Assembly (NCBI GenBank): GCA_024404495.1
Contig: JAKSPT010000014.1
Span: forward strand, 1 to 63,761
DNA length: 63,761 nt
Source: Lachnospiraceae bacterium
GTDB lineage: Bacteria > Bacillota > Clostridia > Oscillospirales > CAG-272
Direction: 5' to 3'
The notes beneath the pieces are model-generated. The model saw nothing but the letters and a program-made list of their open reading frames with translations. It was not told where the DNA came from and searched no databases. Positions within the stretch are counted from its first letter, which is position 1. The number at the start of each line of letters is the position of its first letter. This document shows positions 36,716 through 44,857 of the stretch, one piece after another. A program made the position numbers and the translations under genes.

Positions 36716-39097
36716 ATGAAAAAACGTCAATCGGGTATCCGGCTTCTTTCCGCGCTGTTCAGCGCGTCGCTTCTTTTCGGTTCTCTCACTGCATTCCCCG
36801 CCGCAGCGGACGAGCGGCAGATCACGCAGCTTTCCGACCTCAGCGGCTACGCCTCGGTGACGGACGCCGTTTCCTGCACGCCGGAGGGCCTTCCGGGGTA
36901 CCGCGGCGGGAAGCTCGCCTCCTCTATTGCCGGGCTGTACGGCCTCGTGACCACGACGGTGCAGCAGACGAACCCCTCCCAGTACGTTTCCTACCTCAAA
37001 TCGCTGGAGGAGGACGGCTGGAAGCAGTATTCCAACAATATCATCGGGGACGACAGTCTGTTTGCGACCTATACGAAGGGAACGGGCAGCGCGTACGTCT
37101 ACTATATCGGCGCAAAGAAGACCGCGTATATCGCCGTTTCCCCGACGCAGAACCTTGAAAACAGAAAGCAGGAAAATACGTACGAGAAGATCACGACGCC
37201 CCAGCTGACGCAGATCAAGATGCTCAGCAAGGAAGTGGTCGAGGGGATGTCCTATTTCATCCGCCTGTCGGACGGCAGATTCATCGTCGTCGACGGCGGC
37301 TGGAACGAGGCGAACGATTACGAGGCGAAGAAGCTCTACGAGCGCCTCAGCGCGCAGAACGAGCTCGACACGGTGACGATCGCCGCGTGGTTCGTCACGC
37401 ATCCGCACGGGGATCACCTCGGCACGATCAACGACTTCCTCCGGGTCTATGCCGGAAAGGTGAAGATCGAGGAAATGATCTTCCATTTCCCGACCGACGA
37501 GATCTACGCAAAGTCGAACGAGGCGTACCTCGTGACCGATATGTCGAGCGCGAGAGTACAGACCTTCTTCATCAACCTGAAAAAATACTGGCCCGATCTG
37601 AAGATCGTGACCTCGCACACCGGGCAGAAATACTATATCGCGGACGCCGAGATCGAGATCCTGCACACGCTGGAGGACTATTTCCCCCGCACCATCGACC
37701 AGAACGGCGATTTCTCGATCAACTCGATCTCGAATCTGTTCACCGTGACGATCGCGGGACAGCGCATCCTCTTCACCGGCGACCTCGACCCCACCGGCTC
37801 CGCGGACGCCGTGAAGATGTGGGGCTCTTACCTGAAGAGCGATATCGTGCAGATGAACCACCACGGGCTGACGGGCGCGACGGTCGATTTCTACAAGGCG
37901 GTCTCTCCCACGGTCGCGATGATGCCGGCGGCGATGCCGCACTACGAGGCGTCGTACGGGCAGGAGGCGTCGAGGTACCTTCTCGACGGTAAGTGCCCGA
38001 CGCTGAAGGAGATCATCGTCTCCGGTTTTCTGGAGCGGACGCTCGCCCTTCCTTACGAGAGCGACAGCGACGTGCTGATCCCGAACATCCCGAAAAAGAC
38101 CTATACCTACGACGAGCCGAAGCGCAATTCCGCCGAGGTCCCCGAACCCTATATGGATCTTGCGTTTGACGGCGACGACGTGACCGACGCCGCCGGGAAC
38201 ACCGAGATGACGATGAGGGGCGGCTCCATCGACGTGAACGAGGTCGTCTACCGCGACAAGACCTATCGGATCAACTCGTACCGCGCCGAGGAAAGCGGCG
38301 AATACGTCGACGTGAAGCTGAGAGACATCGGCTCCGCCGACGAGCTCGGGGATTTCCTGCTGAGCGGATGCACCTTCGAGATGTTCGTCGCGCTCGACAA
38401 ACGTCCGAATTCGACGACCGGCTTCCTGACCTCCTGCTATTCGGGCGGCGTGTCTCTGTATCTGCGCGGCGCGGGCGGTCTCGGCTTCCAGATCGGCAAC
38501 GCCGTCGGGGACGGCAGGTTCCCCGGCTCCGGCTACTCCTACGTGACGAATGACACCACGACCTACCGCATTTTTGACGAAGGGAACGTCACGCACGTGA
38601 CCGGAACCTACGATCCCACGGACAATACGCTGAATCTGTACCTCAACGGGATGCGCATCTACAAGACCGATTACGGCACGAAAAAGTTCAATCTCGGCAA
38701 TGCGGCCTTCGACCGCCTCGGCATCGGGCTGAACGTCTCCTACACGAGCGAATCTCTCGCCGCGCAGACGCCTTATACCGTCATCCGCAGCCGCGTCTAC
38801 GACACCTGCCTGACCGATGAGCAGGTCGCGGCGGAATACTGGAACTGCATCGATCTGCTCCTCGCGACCGAGCCCGCGCCCGAGACCGCGGCACCGGAAA
38901 CCGCCGCTCCGGAAACTGCCGTTCCGGGAACGGAGGCAGTCGGGACCGGGGAACCGACGGAGACCAAAGCCGGGGACGAAAAACCGGCGGAGGAAAAAGG
39001 GCTCCCGAAGGCGGTCCTCTATATCGGCGGCGCGGTGCTTCTTGCCGCCGTGTTCGCTGCCGGCGTGATCTTCGGCGGACGCAAAAAGAAAAACTGA
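36716..39097 (+). CDS. Membrane-anchored metallo-beta-lactamase-fold protein with LamG-like domain
   Basis: A 793-residue exported protein with a signal peptide ending near PAAADE. The metallo-beta-lactamase-fold domain (about 170-470) has the zinc motif HPHGDH at 229-234, then DxTGD-like TGDLD and MNHHGL. Its closest general type is the ComEC/Rec2-like hydrolase domain, but here it is extracytoplasmic. A concanavalin-like LamG region (about 480-690) follows, with YLNGMRIYKTDYG. A PET-rich linker and a C-terminal transmembrane segment with RKKK tail anchor it. The substrate is unknown; phosphodiesters or esters are candidates. Confidence 0.8.
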   Translation: MKKRQSGIRLLSALFSASLLFGSLTAFPAAADERQITQLSDLSGYASVTDAVSCTPEGLPGYRGGKLASSIAGLYGLVTTTVQQTNPSQYVSYLKSLEEDGWKQYSNNIIGDDSLFATYTKGTGSAYVYYIGAKKTAYIAVSPTQNLENRKQENTYEKITTPQLTQIKMLSKEVVEGMSYFIRLSDGRFIVVDGGWNEANDYEAKKLYERLSAQNELDTVTIAAWFVTHPHGDHLGTINDFLRVYAGKVKIEEMIFHFPTDEIYAKSNEAYLVTDMSSARVQTFFINLKKYWPDLKIVTSHTGQKYYIADAEIEILHTLEDYFPRTIDQNGDFSINSISNLFTVTIAGQRILFTGDLDPTGSADAVKMWGSYLKSDIVQMNHHGLTGATVDFYKAVSPTVAMMPAAMPHYEASYGQEASRYLLDGKCPTLKEIIVSGFLERTLALPYESDSDVLIPNIPKKTYTYDEPKRNSAEVPEPYMDLAFDGDDVTDAAGNTEMTMRGGSIDVNEVVYRDKTYRINSYRAEESGEYVDVKLRDIGSADELGDFLLSGCTFEMFVALDKRPNSTTGFLTSCYSGGVSLYLRGAGGLGFQIGNAVGDGRFPGSGYSYVTNDTTTYRIFDEGNVTHVTGTYDPTDNTLNLYLNGMRIYKTDYGTKKFNLGNAAFDRLGIGLNVSYTSESLAAQTPYTVIRSRVYDTCLTDEQVAAEYWNCIDLLLATEPAPETAAPETAAPETAVPGTEAVGTGEPTETKAGDEKPAEEKGLPKAVLYIGGAVLLAAVFAAGVIFGGRKKKN

Positions 39098-39172
39098 CGG
39101 AAATTCTCAAGGGAACGCGGCGGCAAAATGCCGCGTCCCGGCGGAAAAACCAAAATGACAGGAGGAACGGTC

Positions 39173-39454
39173 ATGTTTCGTTTATTCGGACGCGGAAAAC
39201 GGAAATATCAGGTATCCTTTGACAGCCGCGTCTTCCATGCGGAGAAGACCTCGTACATTGCGGGCGAGACCGTCAGGGTGACCTTCGGCCCGATCGCCAC
39301 GGATACGAGTTACGACTTCTTTACCGACGTGCAGGGCGTGGATATTTCCCTCGGTTTCGACCGGGAAAAAGGATACGTCCTCACGTTTCCCATGCCCGCG
39401 CAGGACGTGAAGCTGTCCTTCCGGAGTCACAATACGATGGTGGTGAAGCAATAG
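39173..39454 (+). CDS. Small InlB-repeat-like hypothetical protein
   Basis: Its 93 residues start at the ATG at 39173 after AGGAGG. Most of the length looks like one beta-rich unit ending in FPMPAQDVKLSF, which resembles the MPAxDV end of Listeria-Bacteroides (InlB B) repeats. There is no signal peptide, so it is probably a cytoplasmic single-domain version. It follows the MBL protein gene by 75 bases without a promoter I can see. The function is unknown. Confidence 0.65.
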   Translation: MFRLFGRGKRKYQVSFDSRVFHAEKTSYIAGETVRVTFGPIATDTSYDFFTDVQGVDISLGFDREKGYVLTFPMPAQDVKLSFRSHNTMVVKQ

Positions 39455-39525
39455 CCGCAGCGGGCCGGGATCCGGGCTTCTTATGCCGGGACCGACGAAA
39501 AAATCCGAACGTCGGTTGGATTCTC

Positions 39526-39554
39526 TTGACAAATCGCGTTTTTTGTGCTATGCT
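39526..39554 (+). promoter_or_regulatory. Sigma-A promoter of the attenuator leader
   Basis: Perfect TTGACA at 39526-39531, 17 bases, TATGCT at 39549-39554. It is immediately upstream of the 23-codon leader ORF. Confidence 0.85.
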
Positions 39555-39585
39555 GTTAAAAAATCAAAAGAAAGGAGTTACCGCT

Positions 39586-39657
39586 ATGTCTCTCAATCGA
39601 AAATATCACGAAAAAAACTGCCGGGTGCGGTCATTCCTTTCGGGGCTCGTCTTCTGA
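39586..39657 (+). CDS. Leader peptide in a transcription attenuator
   Basis: A 23-codon ORF, MSLNRKYHEKNCRVRSF followed by LSGLVF, begins 7 bases after AAAGGAG and 32 bases after the -10 box. Its codons 12-15 (CRVR) lie on CCGGGTGC (39621-39628). That segment can pair with GCACCCGG (39679-39686), which otherwise forms the left arm of the following terminator. Ribosome position on this ORF would thus decide between antitermination and termination. No amino-acid run points to a specific starvation signal. Arrest-type control, as for antibiotic-inducible leaders, is possible. Confidence 0.65.
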   Translation: MSLNRKYHEKNCRVRSFLSGLVF

Positions 39658-39678
39658 GGCTCTGAACCGCCGCAATTC

Positions 39679-39732
39679 GCACCCGGAACGCACGCGATCC
39701 GAAAGGATCATGCGCAGTCGGGTGCTTTTTTT
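39679..39732 (+). terminator. Attenuator terminator with mutually exclusive antiterminator
   Basis: GCACCCG (39679-39685) pairs with CGGGTGC (39719-39725), enclosing a stable inner GATCC-GAAA-GGATC hairpin and followed by seven T. The left arm is also complementary to 39621-39628 within the leader ORF, so the two structures exclude each other. Confidence 0.82.
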
Positions 39733-39834
39733 GCGGGTTTTTCCGGAGGATTCCGGGATCCGCCGCATCCGTCGGCGCAGTACGCCTTACGGGCAGCCTC
39801 CCCGGCTGCCGCAACTATGGAGGACGAAAATTAT

Positions 39835-40044
39835 ATGGAAGTCATGATCGGCAGGGTCATCCGTGACCTGAGACGCCGGGATCATCTGACGCAGAAGGAG
39901 CTCGCCGACCGTATCGGCGTGACCGAGCAGGCGGTTTCCAAGTGGGAGACCGACCGCGCCTGCCCCGACGTGTCGCTGATGGTGCCCCTCGCACGCCAGT
40001 TCGGCGTGAGCCTCGACCAGCTTTTCGGCGTTGAGGCGATATGA
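39835..40044 (+). CDS. Small XRE-family transcriptional regulator
   Basis: A 69-residue protein made almost entirely of a Cro/CI-type helix-turn-helix: VIRDLRRRDHLTQKELADRI, then GVTEQAVSKWETDRACPDVS and a C-terminal LARQFGVSLDQLFG. I prefer the ATG at 39835 because GGAGG lies 12 bases before it; an in-frame ATG at 39817 has no ribosome site. It is the only gene downstream of the attenuator and before a terminator, so its level is presumably the regulated output. The DNA target is unknown. Confidence 0.88.
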   Translation: MEVMIGRVIRDLRRRDHLTQKELADRIGVTEQAVSKWETDRACPDVSLMVPLARQFGVSLDQLFGVEAI

Positions 40045-40054
40045 TGAAAAACAG

Positions 40055-40086
40055 AAAACCGCTCCGGGTTGACCGGAGCGGTTTTT
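40055..40086. terminator. Bidirectional intrinsic terminator
   Basis: AAAACCGCTCCGG pairs with CCGGAGCGGTTTT around a 5-base loop; it closes the XRE gene on the plus strand and the aminotransferase remnant on the minus strand. Confidence 0.9.
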
Positions 40087-40091
40087 CACAT

Positions 40092-40196
40092 TCAGTCTTC
40101 CGCGCAGACCTCTTTGATGATCGCGGCTGCCTTTTTCAGCACGTCGGTCGGGATGTTCAATGCGGGAAGGAGACGCACTTTGTCCTTATATTCCGT
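40092..40196 (-). pseudogene. 3' remnant of a class-III aminotransferase gene
   Basis: The last 34 codons read TEYKDKVRLLPALNIPTDVL and then a helical tail, ending in TGA. KVRLLPALN is the usual C-terminal strand of acetylornithine/ornithine aminotransferases. Nothing upstream in the frame continues the family, and the neighbouring bases carry a terminator, so only the gene end survived, probably after a deletion. Confidence 0.55.
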
Positions 40197-40216
40197 AAAT
40201 ATACAATCCCGGGAAC

Positions 40217-40252
40217 AAAAAATCCCCGTTCCGCGGGCTGCGCTGAACGGGG
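40217..40252 (-). terminator. Intrinsic terminator of the GH10-like gene
   Basis: CCCCGTTC pairs with GAACGGGG across a 13-base loop; on the minus strand a T run follows. Confidence 0.82.
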
Positions 40253-40294
40253 AAGCGGAAAAACGCGGAGGAACGCCGGAGGAGAGCGGAAGGA

Positions 40295-42007
40295 TCAGGC
40301 TTCGGGCTTCAGATAATCGAGCGCGGCGAGGTTTTTCCGTTCGAGAGAGGTCGCGCCGTTCGGCGTGCCGGTGACCGGATCGAAGCAGTACTGATAGCAG
40401 AAGAAGGAGATACCGGTGATCTTTTTCTGCTTTTCCGCGTAGGAAACGCAGCGGGAAAGGATATCCTTGTGCTCGCTCCATTCGTCTCTGCCGGAGCCGG
40501 CGTAGGCGTCGCCTCCCGCGACCGCTTTTCCGAAGGTCATACCGATCACGAGCCGTACCGAATCGGACTTTGCGATCGTGATCCATTTCCGGCACATCTG
40601 ATCGAAGGCACAGGTATCGTGCTCAAAGCCCCAGTAGATCTGCGGGCAGAGATAATCGACGTATCCTTTTTCGGCGCCCCACGTGTAAATATCGGCGCAG
40701 TGATCGTAATAGACGCGGTCGGTCTCGCCCGCGGGACTGATGCCGAAGAGGGCGGAGGGGCAGATCTCTTCTTTCAGGCTCCATAGCCCGGAAACGAGGA
40801 GATTGAGCTGTTCGCGGCGGAACGCGCCGAGCTCCTTGCCTTTTCCGTTTTTGCGGTAGGCGGCGCTGTCGAAGGAGGGGTCGGTCGTCGGATAGAAATA
40901 GTCATCCATGTGGAGCCCGTCCACGTCGTAATTGGCGAGAATTTCCGCTGCGCCGTCGAATATCAGTTCACGGACGTCCTCGTAGGCGGGATTGAGATAG
41001 ACGTTTCCGTCCACCGTGACGAGATAGGTCCCGTTTTTGGACTTGTCCCGGTACCATTCGCCGAGGCGGAAGGAGGTGCTGACCTTCGTGATCTTTTCCG
41101 CCGACATCGCGCGGAGGGGATTGATCCAGCCGTGAACAGAAAGGGAGAGCGCGTGCGCTTCCTCGATCAGGATCTTCAGCGGATCGTACTTGAAATCCAC
41201 GTTATAGCCGCCGGTCACGTAGGCGGAGGGCGGCGCGACCTCCGAGGGGTACATACTGTCGGCATCGGGGCGGAGCTGAACGATCACGGTGTTCAGTCCC
41301 ATTCCCCTGACGTCGGTCAGGACGCGGCGGATCAGCGTCCGGTAGCTCTTTTCGCTTCTCTGCCTTCCGCCGTCGGTATAGACCGGGTTCAGATCGTACT
41401 GGGAGAGCCACATCGCCTTCATTTCGGGATAGTTGAGCGCTTCGTAGTCCTTTCTGTGATAGAAGGATTCGCCCTCGGCGCGGAAAAGCGCAAGGTCTGC
41501 GGGAACGGTGATCTGCCCGGACGCCGCCTGCGGCGCGATCGTTTCAAAAAAGGCGTCAAGCGCGGCGTTCATTCCCTTTTCGTCGGGCGCGACGATCACG
41601 ACGCGCTGTCCCGCCGCAAAAACACGGTACCCGCCGCGGGAAAGCTCGTCCCGCTTCGGGTCGTATTCGTCCTCGCGGTTGGTCTTCCCGATCACGATCT
41701 CCTTTTCGGTCCGCTCCGAGACTCCCTCTCTTTCCCAGTCGTCGCCAAAGGGAAGCACGGTCCCGGTCAGCTCTTCAAAGCGTTTCCGGAACGCGATCGC
41801 CGCGTCGATCTCATACTCCTCGGCGAGGTCGCCGCGGATGACGCGATAGCCGGAATCCCCCTGCGGCGGAACGAGCGTCAGAACGTCCGTCAAAACGTCC
41901 GTCGGAACGTCCGAGTCGGCGGGGGCGGAGGCTTCTTCGGCACAGGAGACCGGGAGGAGCAGGCAGAAAGCGCAGAGAAGCATGAGAAGCGGGAATTTTC
42001 TTTTCAT
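40295..42007 (-). CDS. Family 10-like glycosylhydrolase (DUF187/GHL10) lipoprotein
   Basis: A 570-residue lipoprotein (LPVSC lipobox). Residues about 55-180 are the shared N-terminal module (GYRVIRGDLAEEYE, EIVIGKTNREDEYD). The rest, from EMKAMWLSQYDLNPVY, is a TIM-barrel of the GHL10/DUF187 type, with NTVIVQLRPDADSMYPSEV, HGWINPLRAMS, DGLHMDDYFYP and CPQIYWGFEHD. Known members cleave cell-wall or exopolysaccharide glycans, including de-N-acetylated ones. A terminator of the preceding CapD-like gene sits just upstream, and no separate promoter is evident. Confidence 0.87.
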   Translation of the reverse strand: MKRKFPLLMLLCAFCLLLPVSCAEEASAPADSDVPTDVLTDVLTLVPPQGDSGYRVIRGDLAEEYEIDAAIAFRKRFEELTGTVLPFGDDWEREGVSERTEKEIVIGKTNREDEYDPKRDELSRGGYRVFAAGQRVVIVAPDEKGMNAALDAFFETIAPQAASGQITVPADLALFRAEGESFYHRKDYEALNYPEMKAMWLSQYDLNPVYTDGGRQRSEKSYRTLIRRVLTDVRGMGLNTVIVQLRPDADSMYPSEVAPPSAYVTGGYNVDFKYDPLKILIEEAHALSLSVHGWINPLRAMSAEKITKVSTSFRLGEWYRDKSKNGTYLVTVDGNVYLNPAYEDVRELIFDGAAEILANYDVDGLHMDDYFYPTTDPSFDSAAYRKNGKGKELGAFRREQLNLLVSGLWSLKEEICPSALFGISPAGETDRVYYDHCADIYTWGAEKGYVDYLCPQIYWGFEHDTCAFDQMCRKWITIAKSDSVRLVIGMTFGKAVAGGDAYAGSGRDEWSEHKDILSRCVSYAEKQKKITGISFFCYQYCFDPVTGTPNGATSLERKNLAALDYLKPEA

Positions 42008-42037
42008 TTCCGTGGTCCTTTTTTGATATTGAAATAC

Positions 42038-42082
42038 AAAAAGGGGACCGCAAACCGGCATACGGTCGGTTTTACAGTCCCC
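42038..42082 (-). terminator. Intrinsic terminator of the CapD-like gene
   Basis: GGGGACTG and GCGGTCCCC arms with an inner AAAACCG/CGGTTT stem, then a T run on the minus strand. Confidence 0.82.
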
Positions 42083-42105
42083 GTAGTGAGTGCGGGTCGG
42101 ACGGG

Positions 42106-44028
42106 TCAGAGAACGGGGACTTCCGCGGTATCCGTTTCTTCGGGCGCGGAGAGGTCGGGTTCGTGGTAGCCGGGCACCAGCTTGCGGATGAAGGATCTGA
42201 CGTCGGCGTTTTCGTCGCGGATCAGATACTCCAGCGTGTGGAGGTCGGAGATAAAGGTCTTGTCGTCGAAATCAAGCGCTTTTCCGATGTAGATCAGCTT
42301 GTTCTGCGTCCTCGTCATACCCTCCTCGGACATCAGAAGCTCCTCGTAGAGCTTTTCGCCCGAGCGGAGCCCGGTGAAGGTGATGTCGATATCGCGGTAG
42401 GGCTCTTTGCCGGAGAGGCGGATCATATTCTCCGCCATTTCGAGGATGCGGACCGGCTTGCCCATATCAAGGACGAAGATCTCGCCGCCCTTTGCGAACG
42501 CGGAAGCGGTCAGGATCAGGGAGACCGCCTCGGGGATGGTCATGAAGTAGCGCGTGATGCGCGGGTCGGTGACCGTGACCGGACCGCCCTCCGCGATCTG
42601 CTTTTCAAAAAGCGGGATGACCGATCCGTTCGACCCGAGGACGTTGCCGAAGCGGACGGCGACGTATTCGGTCGTGGAGTAGCGGTTGTAATACTGCACG
42701 ATCATTTCGCAGATGCGCTTGGTGGCGCCCATCACGTTCGTGGGGTTGACCGCCTTGTCGGTCGAGACCTGAACGAAGCGCTTCACGCCGTAATGGTCGG
42801 CGGCGGCGACGACGTTGAAGGTGCCGAAGACGTTGTTCTTGATCGCTTCAAGGGGGCTGTCCTCCATCAGCGGGACGTGCTTGTGCGCCGCGGCGTGGAA
42901 TACGTATTCGGGACGGTAGGTCTCAAAGACCGAATTGACGCGGCTGACGTCGCGGACCGAGCCGATGAGGGTCACGACGCTGACCTCCGGACAGTTCCGT
43001 TTCAGCTCGTTCTGGATATCGTAGGCGTTGTTTTCGTAAATATCGAAGATGATCAGCTTTCCGGGTGCGCAGGAAGCGATCTGACGGCAGAGCTCGCTGC
43101 CGATCGAACCGCCGCCTCCGGTGACGAGAACGGTCTTTCCTTCCAAAGATTCCTTCATCACGGTGAGGTCGAGCTTGATCGGCTCTCTGCCGAGGAGGTC
43201 GTTGATGTTGACCTTGCGGACGTCCTTCGACGTGATGTTTTCCGCCTGCTCGGTAAGGGAAGGCAGACATTTCAGCACGCATCCGGTCTTCGAGCAGCGG
43301 CGGAGGATCGCGGTGCGCTTTTCGAGGTCGAGGGAGGGGATCGCAAGGATGATGGTGTTGATCTCGTAGCTTTTGACGGCCTCCTCCAGCTTGTCAAAGG
43401 AGCCGACGATCGGCACGCCGAGGATCTTTCTGCCGATTTTTTCCGGGTTGTTGTCGATCACGCAGCGGACGGTGCAGTCCTGCATCGAGGGGTTGTTCAG
43501 AACGTCCTGCAGCAGGATATAGCCGCCCTGACCGCCGCCGATGACGAGGATGTTGCCGTCGTTCACGATCGAGGAGCGTTCCTCGCGCTTGTGCTTATAA
43601 ACGTAGATCTCACGCAGGACGCCGCGGTACGCGATCTGGAACAGAACCGACAGACAGAGACCGATCGGATAGACCGAAAGCGGGAGGAAATTATCGGTAC
43701 CGCTGTTCAGCGCCGTGCAGAAAGCAAACGTGATCAGAAAAGAGAACGCGGTGATGACGCACATCTTGATGTAATCGATCCCGGAAGCGTAATGCCACAG
43801 AATGAGGTGCATCCGGCAGGCAAAATACGCGACGGCGTAAACGATACACTCCGCGCCGCAGAAGATGACGAGGTTGAGCAGATAGCGGTGAAGATCGGCA
43901 AAATTGAATTCCATCTGCAAAAGAGCCGCAAGAAACGTCGCGGCGCTGATCAGCAGGACGTCGATCAGCATCGGAACGGCGGCCTTCAGCTGTCCCGAGA
44001 TCGGAAGATCGTGATTGATATGATTCAT
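42106..44028 (-). CDS. CapD/WbpM-type UDP-sugar 4,6-dehydratase, membrane-bound
   Basis: This 640-residue protein has four N-terminal transmembrane helices (about 15-135) followed by two Rossmann regions. A CoA-binding-like one has ILVIGGGQGGYILLQDVLN near residue 165, and the catalytic short-chain dehydrogenase domain has VLVTGGGGSIGSELCRQI near 300. The family makes UDP-4-keto-6-deoxy sugars for capsule, O-antigen or glycosylation. In this family the usual tyrosine of YxxxK is replaced by methionine; here the stretch VSTDKAVNPTNVMGATKR fits MxxxK. The start at 44028 follows AAGGG. No other polysaccharide genes are adjacent. Confidence 0.93.
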   Translation of the reverse strand: MNHINHDLPISGQLKAAVPMLIDVLLISAATFLAALLQMEFNFADLHRYLLNLVIFCGAECIVYAVAYFACRMHLILWHYASGIDYIKMCVITAFSFLITFAFCTALNSGTDNFLPLSVYPIGLCLSVLFQIAYRGVLREIYVYKHKREERSSIVNDGNILVIGGGQGGYILLQDVLNNPSMQDCTVRCVIDNNPEKIGRKILGVPIVGSFDKLEEAVKSYEINTIILAIPSLDLEKRTAILRRCSKTGCVLKCLPSLTEQAENITSKDVRKVNINDLLGREPIKLDLTVMKESLEGKTVLVTGGGGSIGSELCRQIASCAPGKLIIFDIYENNAYDIQNELKRNCPEVSVVTLIGSVRDVSRVNSVFETYRPEYVFHAAAHKHVPLMEDSPLEAIKNNVFGTFNVVAAADHYGVKRFVQVSTDKAVNPTNVMGATKRICEMIVQYYNRYSTTEYVAVRFGNVLGSNGSVIPLFEKQIAEGGPVTVTDPRITRYFMTIPEAVSLILTASAFAKGGEIFVLDMGKPVRILEMAENMIRLSGKEPYRDIDITFTGLRSGEKLYEELLMSEEGMTRTQNKLIYIGKALDFDDKTFISDLHTLEYLIRDENADVRSFIRKLVPGYHEPDLSAPEETDTAEVPVL

Positions 44029-44096
44029 TATGAAAACCCTTCTCTTCGGACGCCGCGCCAATGGATCAAAAAGCAAAGACAGGCTATCCTTGTTTC

Positions 44097-44125
44097 AGTA
44101 TAGCACGGAACGGGAGAAAAATCAA
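44097..44125 (-). promoter_or_regulatory. Sigma-A promoter of the CapD-like gene
   Basis: On the minus strand TTGATT (44120-44125), 17 bases, TATACT (44097-44102). Confidence 0.8.
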
Positions 44126-44164
44126 GCCCCGTGCCGCTTTTTGCCGAAAAATGGGAGAGCGGGT

Positions 44165-44842
44165 TCAGATTTCCTCCGTCAGCCGCAGTCCCGCGGTATC
44201 GGTGACCGGGAGAGAGAAGACGATCGCTTTCGCAACGGTCGTTTTTCCCGCGTTTTCCATCACCGAGCGCATAATGGCGTTCTTCTTCGCGGTGGGCGTG
44301 ACGATGAAGATGATGTCCTTTTCGTCGGCAAGCGAAATGCCGAGGAAGCGCTCCGCCTGCTCCTGCCCGGTCCCCTTGGCGTGGATGACCGTGCCGCCCG
44401 AGGCGCCCGCCTTTTTCGCGGCGTCCATAACGAGGTCGCTCGTGCCCTGCGCGGCGATCGAGATCAGCAGCTCGTGTTCGGTACCCTTCATTTCGGATTC
44501 TTCTCCTTTTTCATAGTTCTGTCCTTCGGTGAGGAAGGCAAGCTCCCGCTTTCCTCCGATCGAGGAGAGGGGAACGGTAAACGCGATCCCGGTGCCGGGA
44601 ACGTCGATGCGGAGCTCCCGGCGGAGCGAACGGCTGACCGCCGCCCACGTTTCTCCGGTGACGAACGAAAAGACGATCGCTTTTGCGATGCCGCTGTTTC
44701 CGATCGCGGAGAGCAGATCGGTTCCGGCGGTCCCTCTGCCGATCGTGATATAGTGGACCGGGACGCCGGCGTCCTTGTAGAGCGAAACGAAATCGGTCAG
44801 ACGCTGTTTATCGGTGATCGTGACCATCAGATAGAGTTCCAT
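44165..44842 (-). CDS. Tandem PII-like (GlnB-fold) signalling protein
   Basis: Its 225 residues hold two ferredoxin-like PII-type domains, about 1-110 and 118-225. Each shows the beta1 LYLMVTI/ELLISIA, a glycine-rich loop after beta2 (YITIGRGTAGTDLLSAIG; GGTVIHAKGTGQEQAERFLG) and the beta strand KAIVFSF/KAIVFSL. True nitrogen PII proteins are single 112-residue domains that trimerise; this duplication suggests a divergent PII-like class. It sits 15 bases downstream of a DUF1538 permease gene on the same strand, so it may gate that permease in response to nucleotide or metabolite binding. Confidence 0.8.
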   Translation of the reverse strand: MELYLMVTITDKQRLTDFVSLYKDAGVPVHYITIGRGTAGTDLLSAIGNSGIAKAIVFSFVTGETWAAVSRSLRRELRIDVPGTGIAFTVPLSSIGGKRELAFLTEGQNYEKGEESEMKGTEHELLISIAAQGTSDLVMDAAKKAGASGGTVIHAKGTGQEQAERFLGISLADEKDIIFIVTPTAKKNAIMRSVMENAGKTTVAKAIVFSLPVTDTAGLRLTEEI

Positions 44843-44857
44843 TTCCGGTTCCTTTCT

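Noticed and set aside
44165..44842. Assignment as a genuine nitrogen-regulatory GlnB/GlnK
   Set aside because: Two divergent domains in one chain, no uridylylation T-loop tyrosine motif, and the partner is DUF1538, not AmtB.
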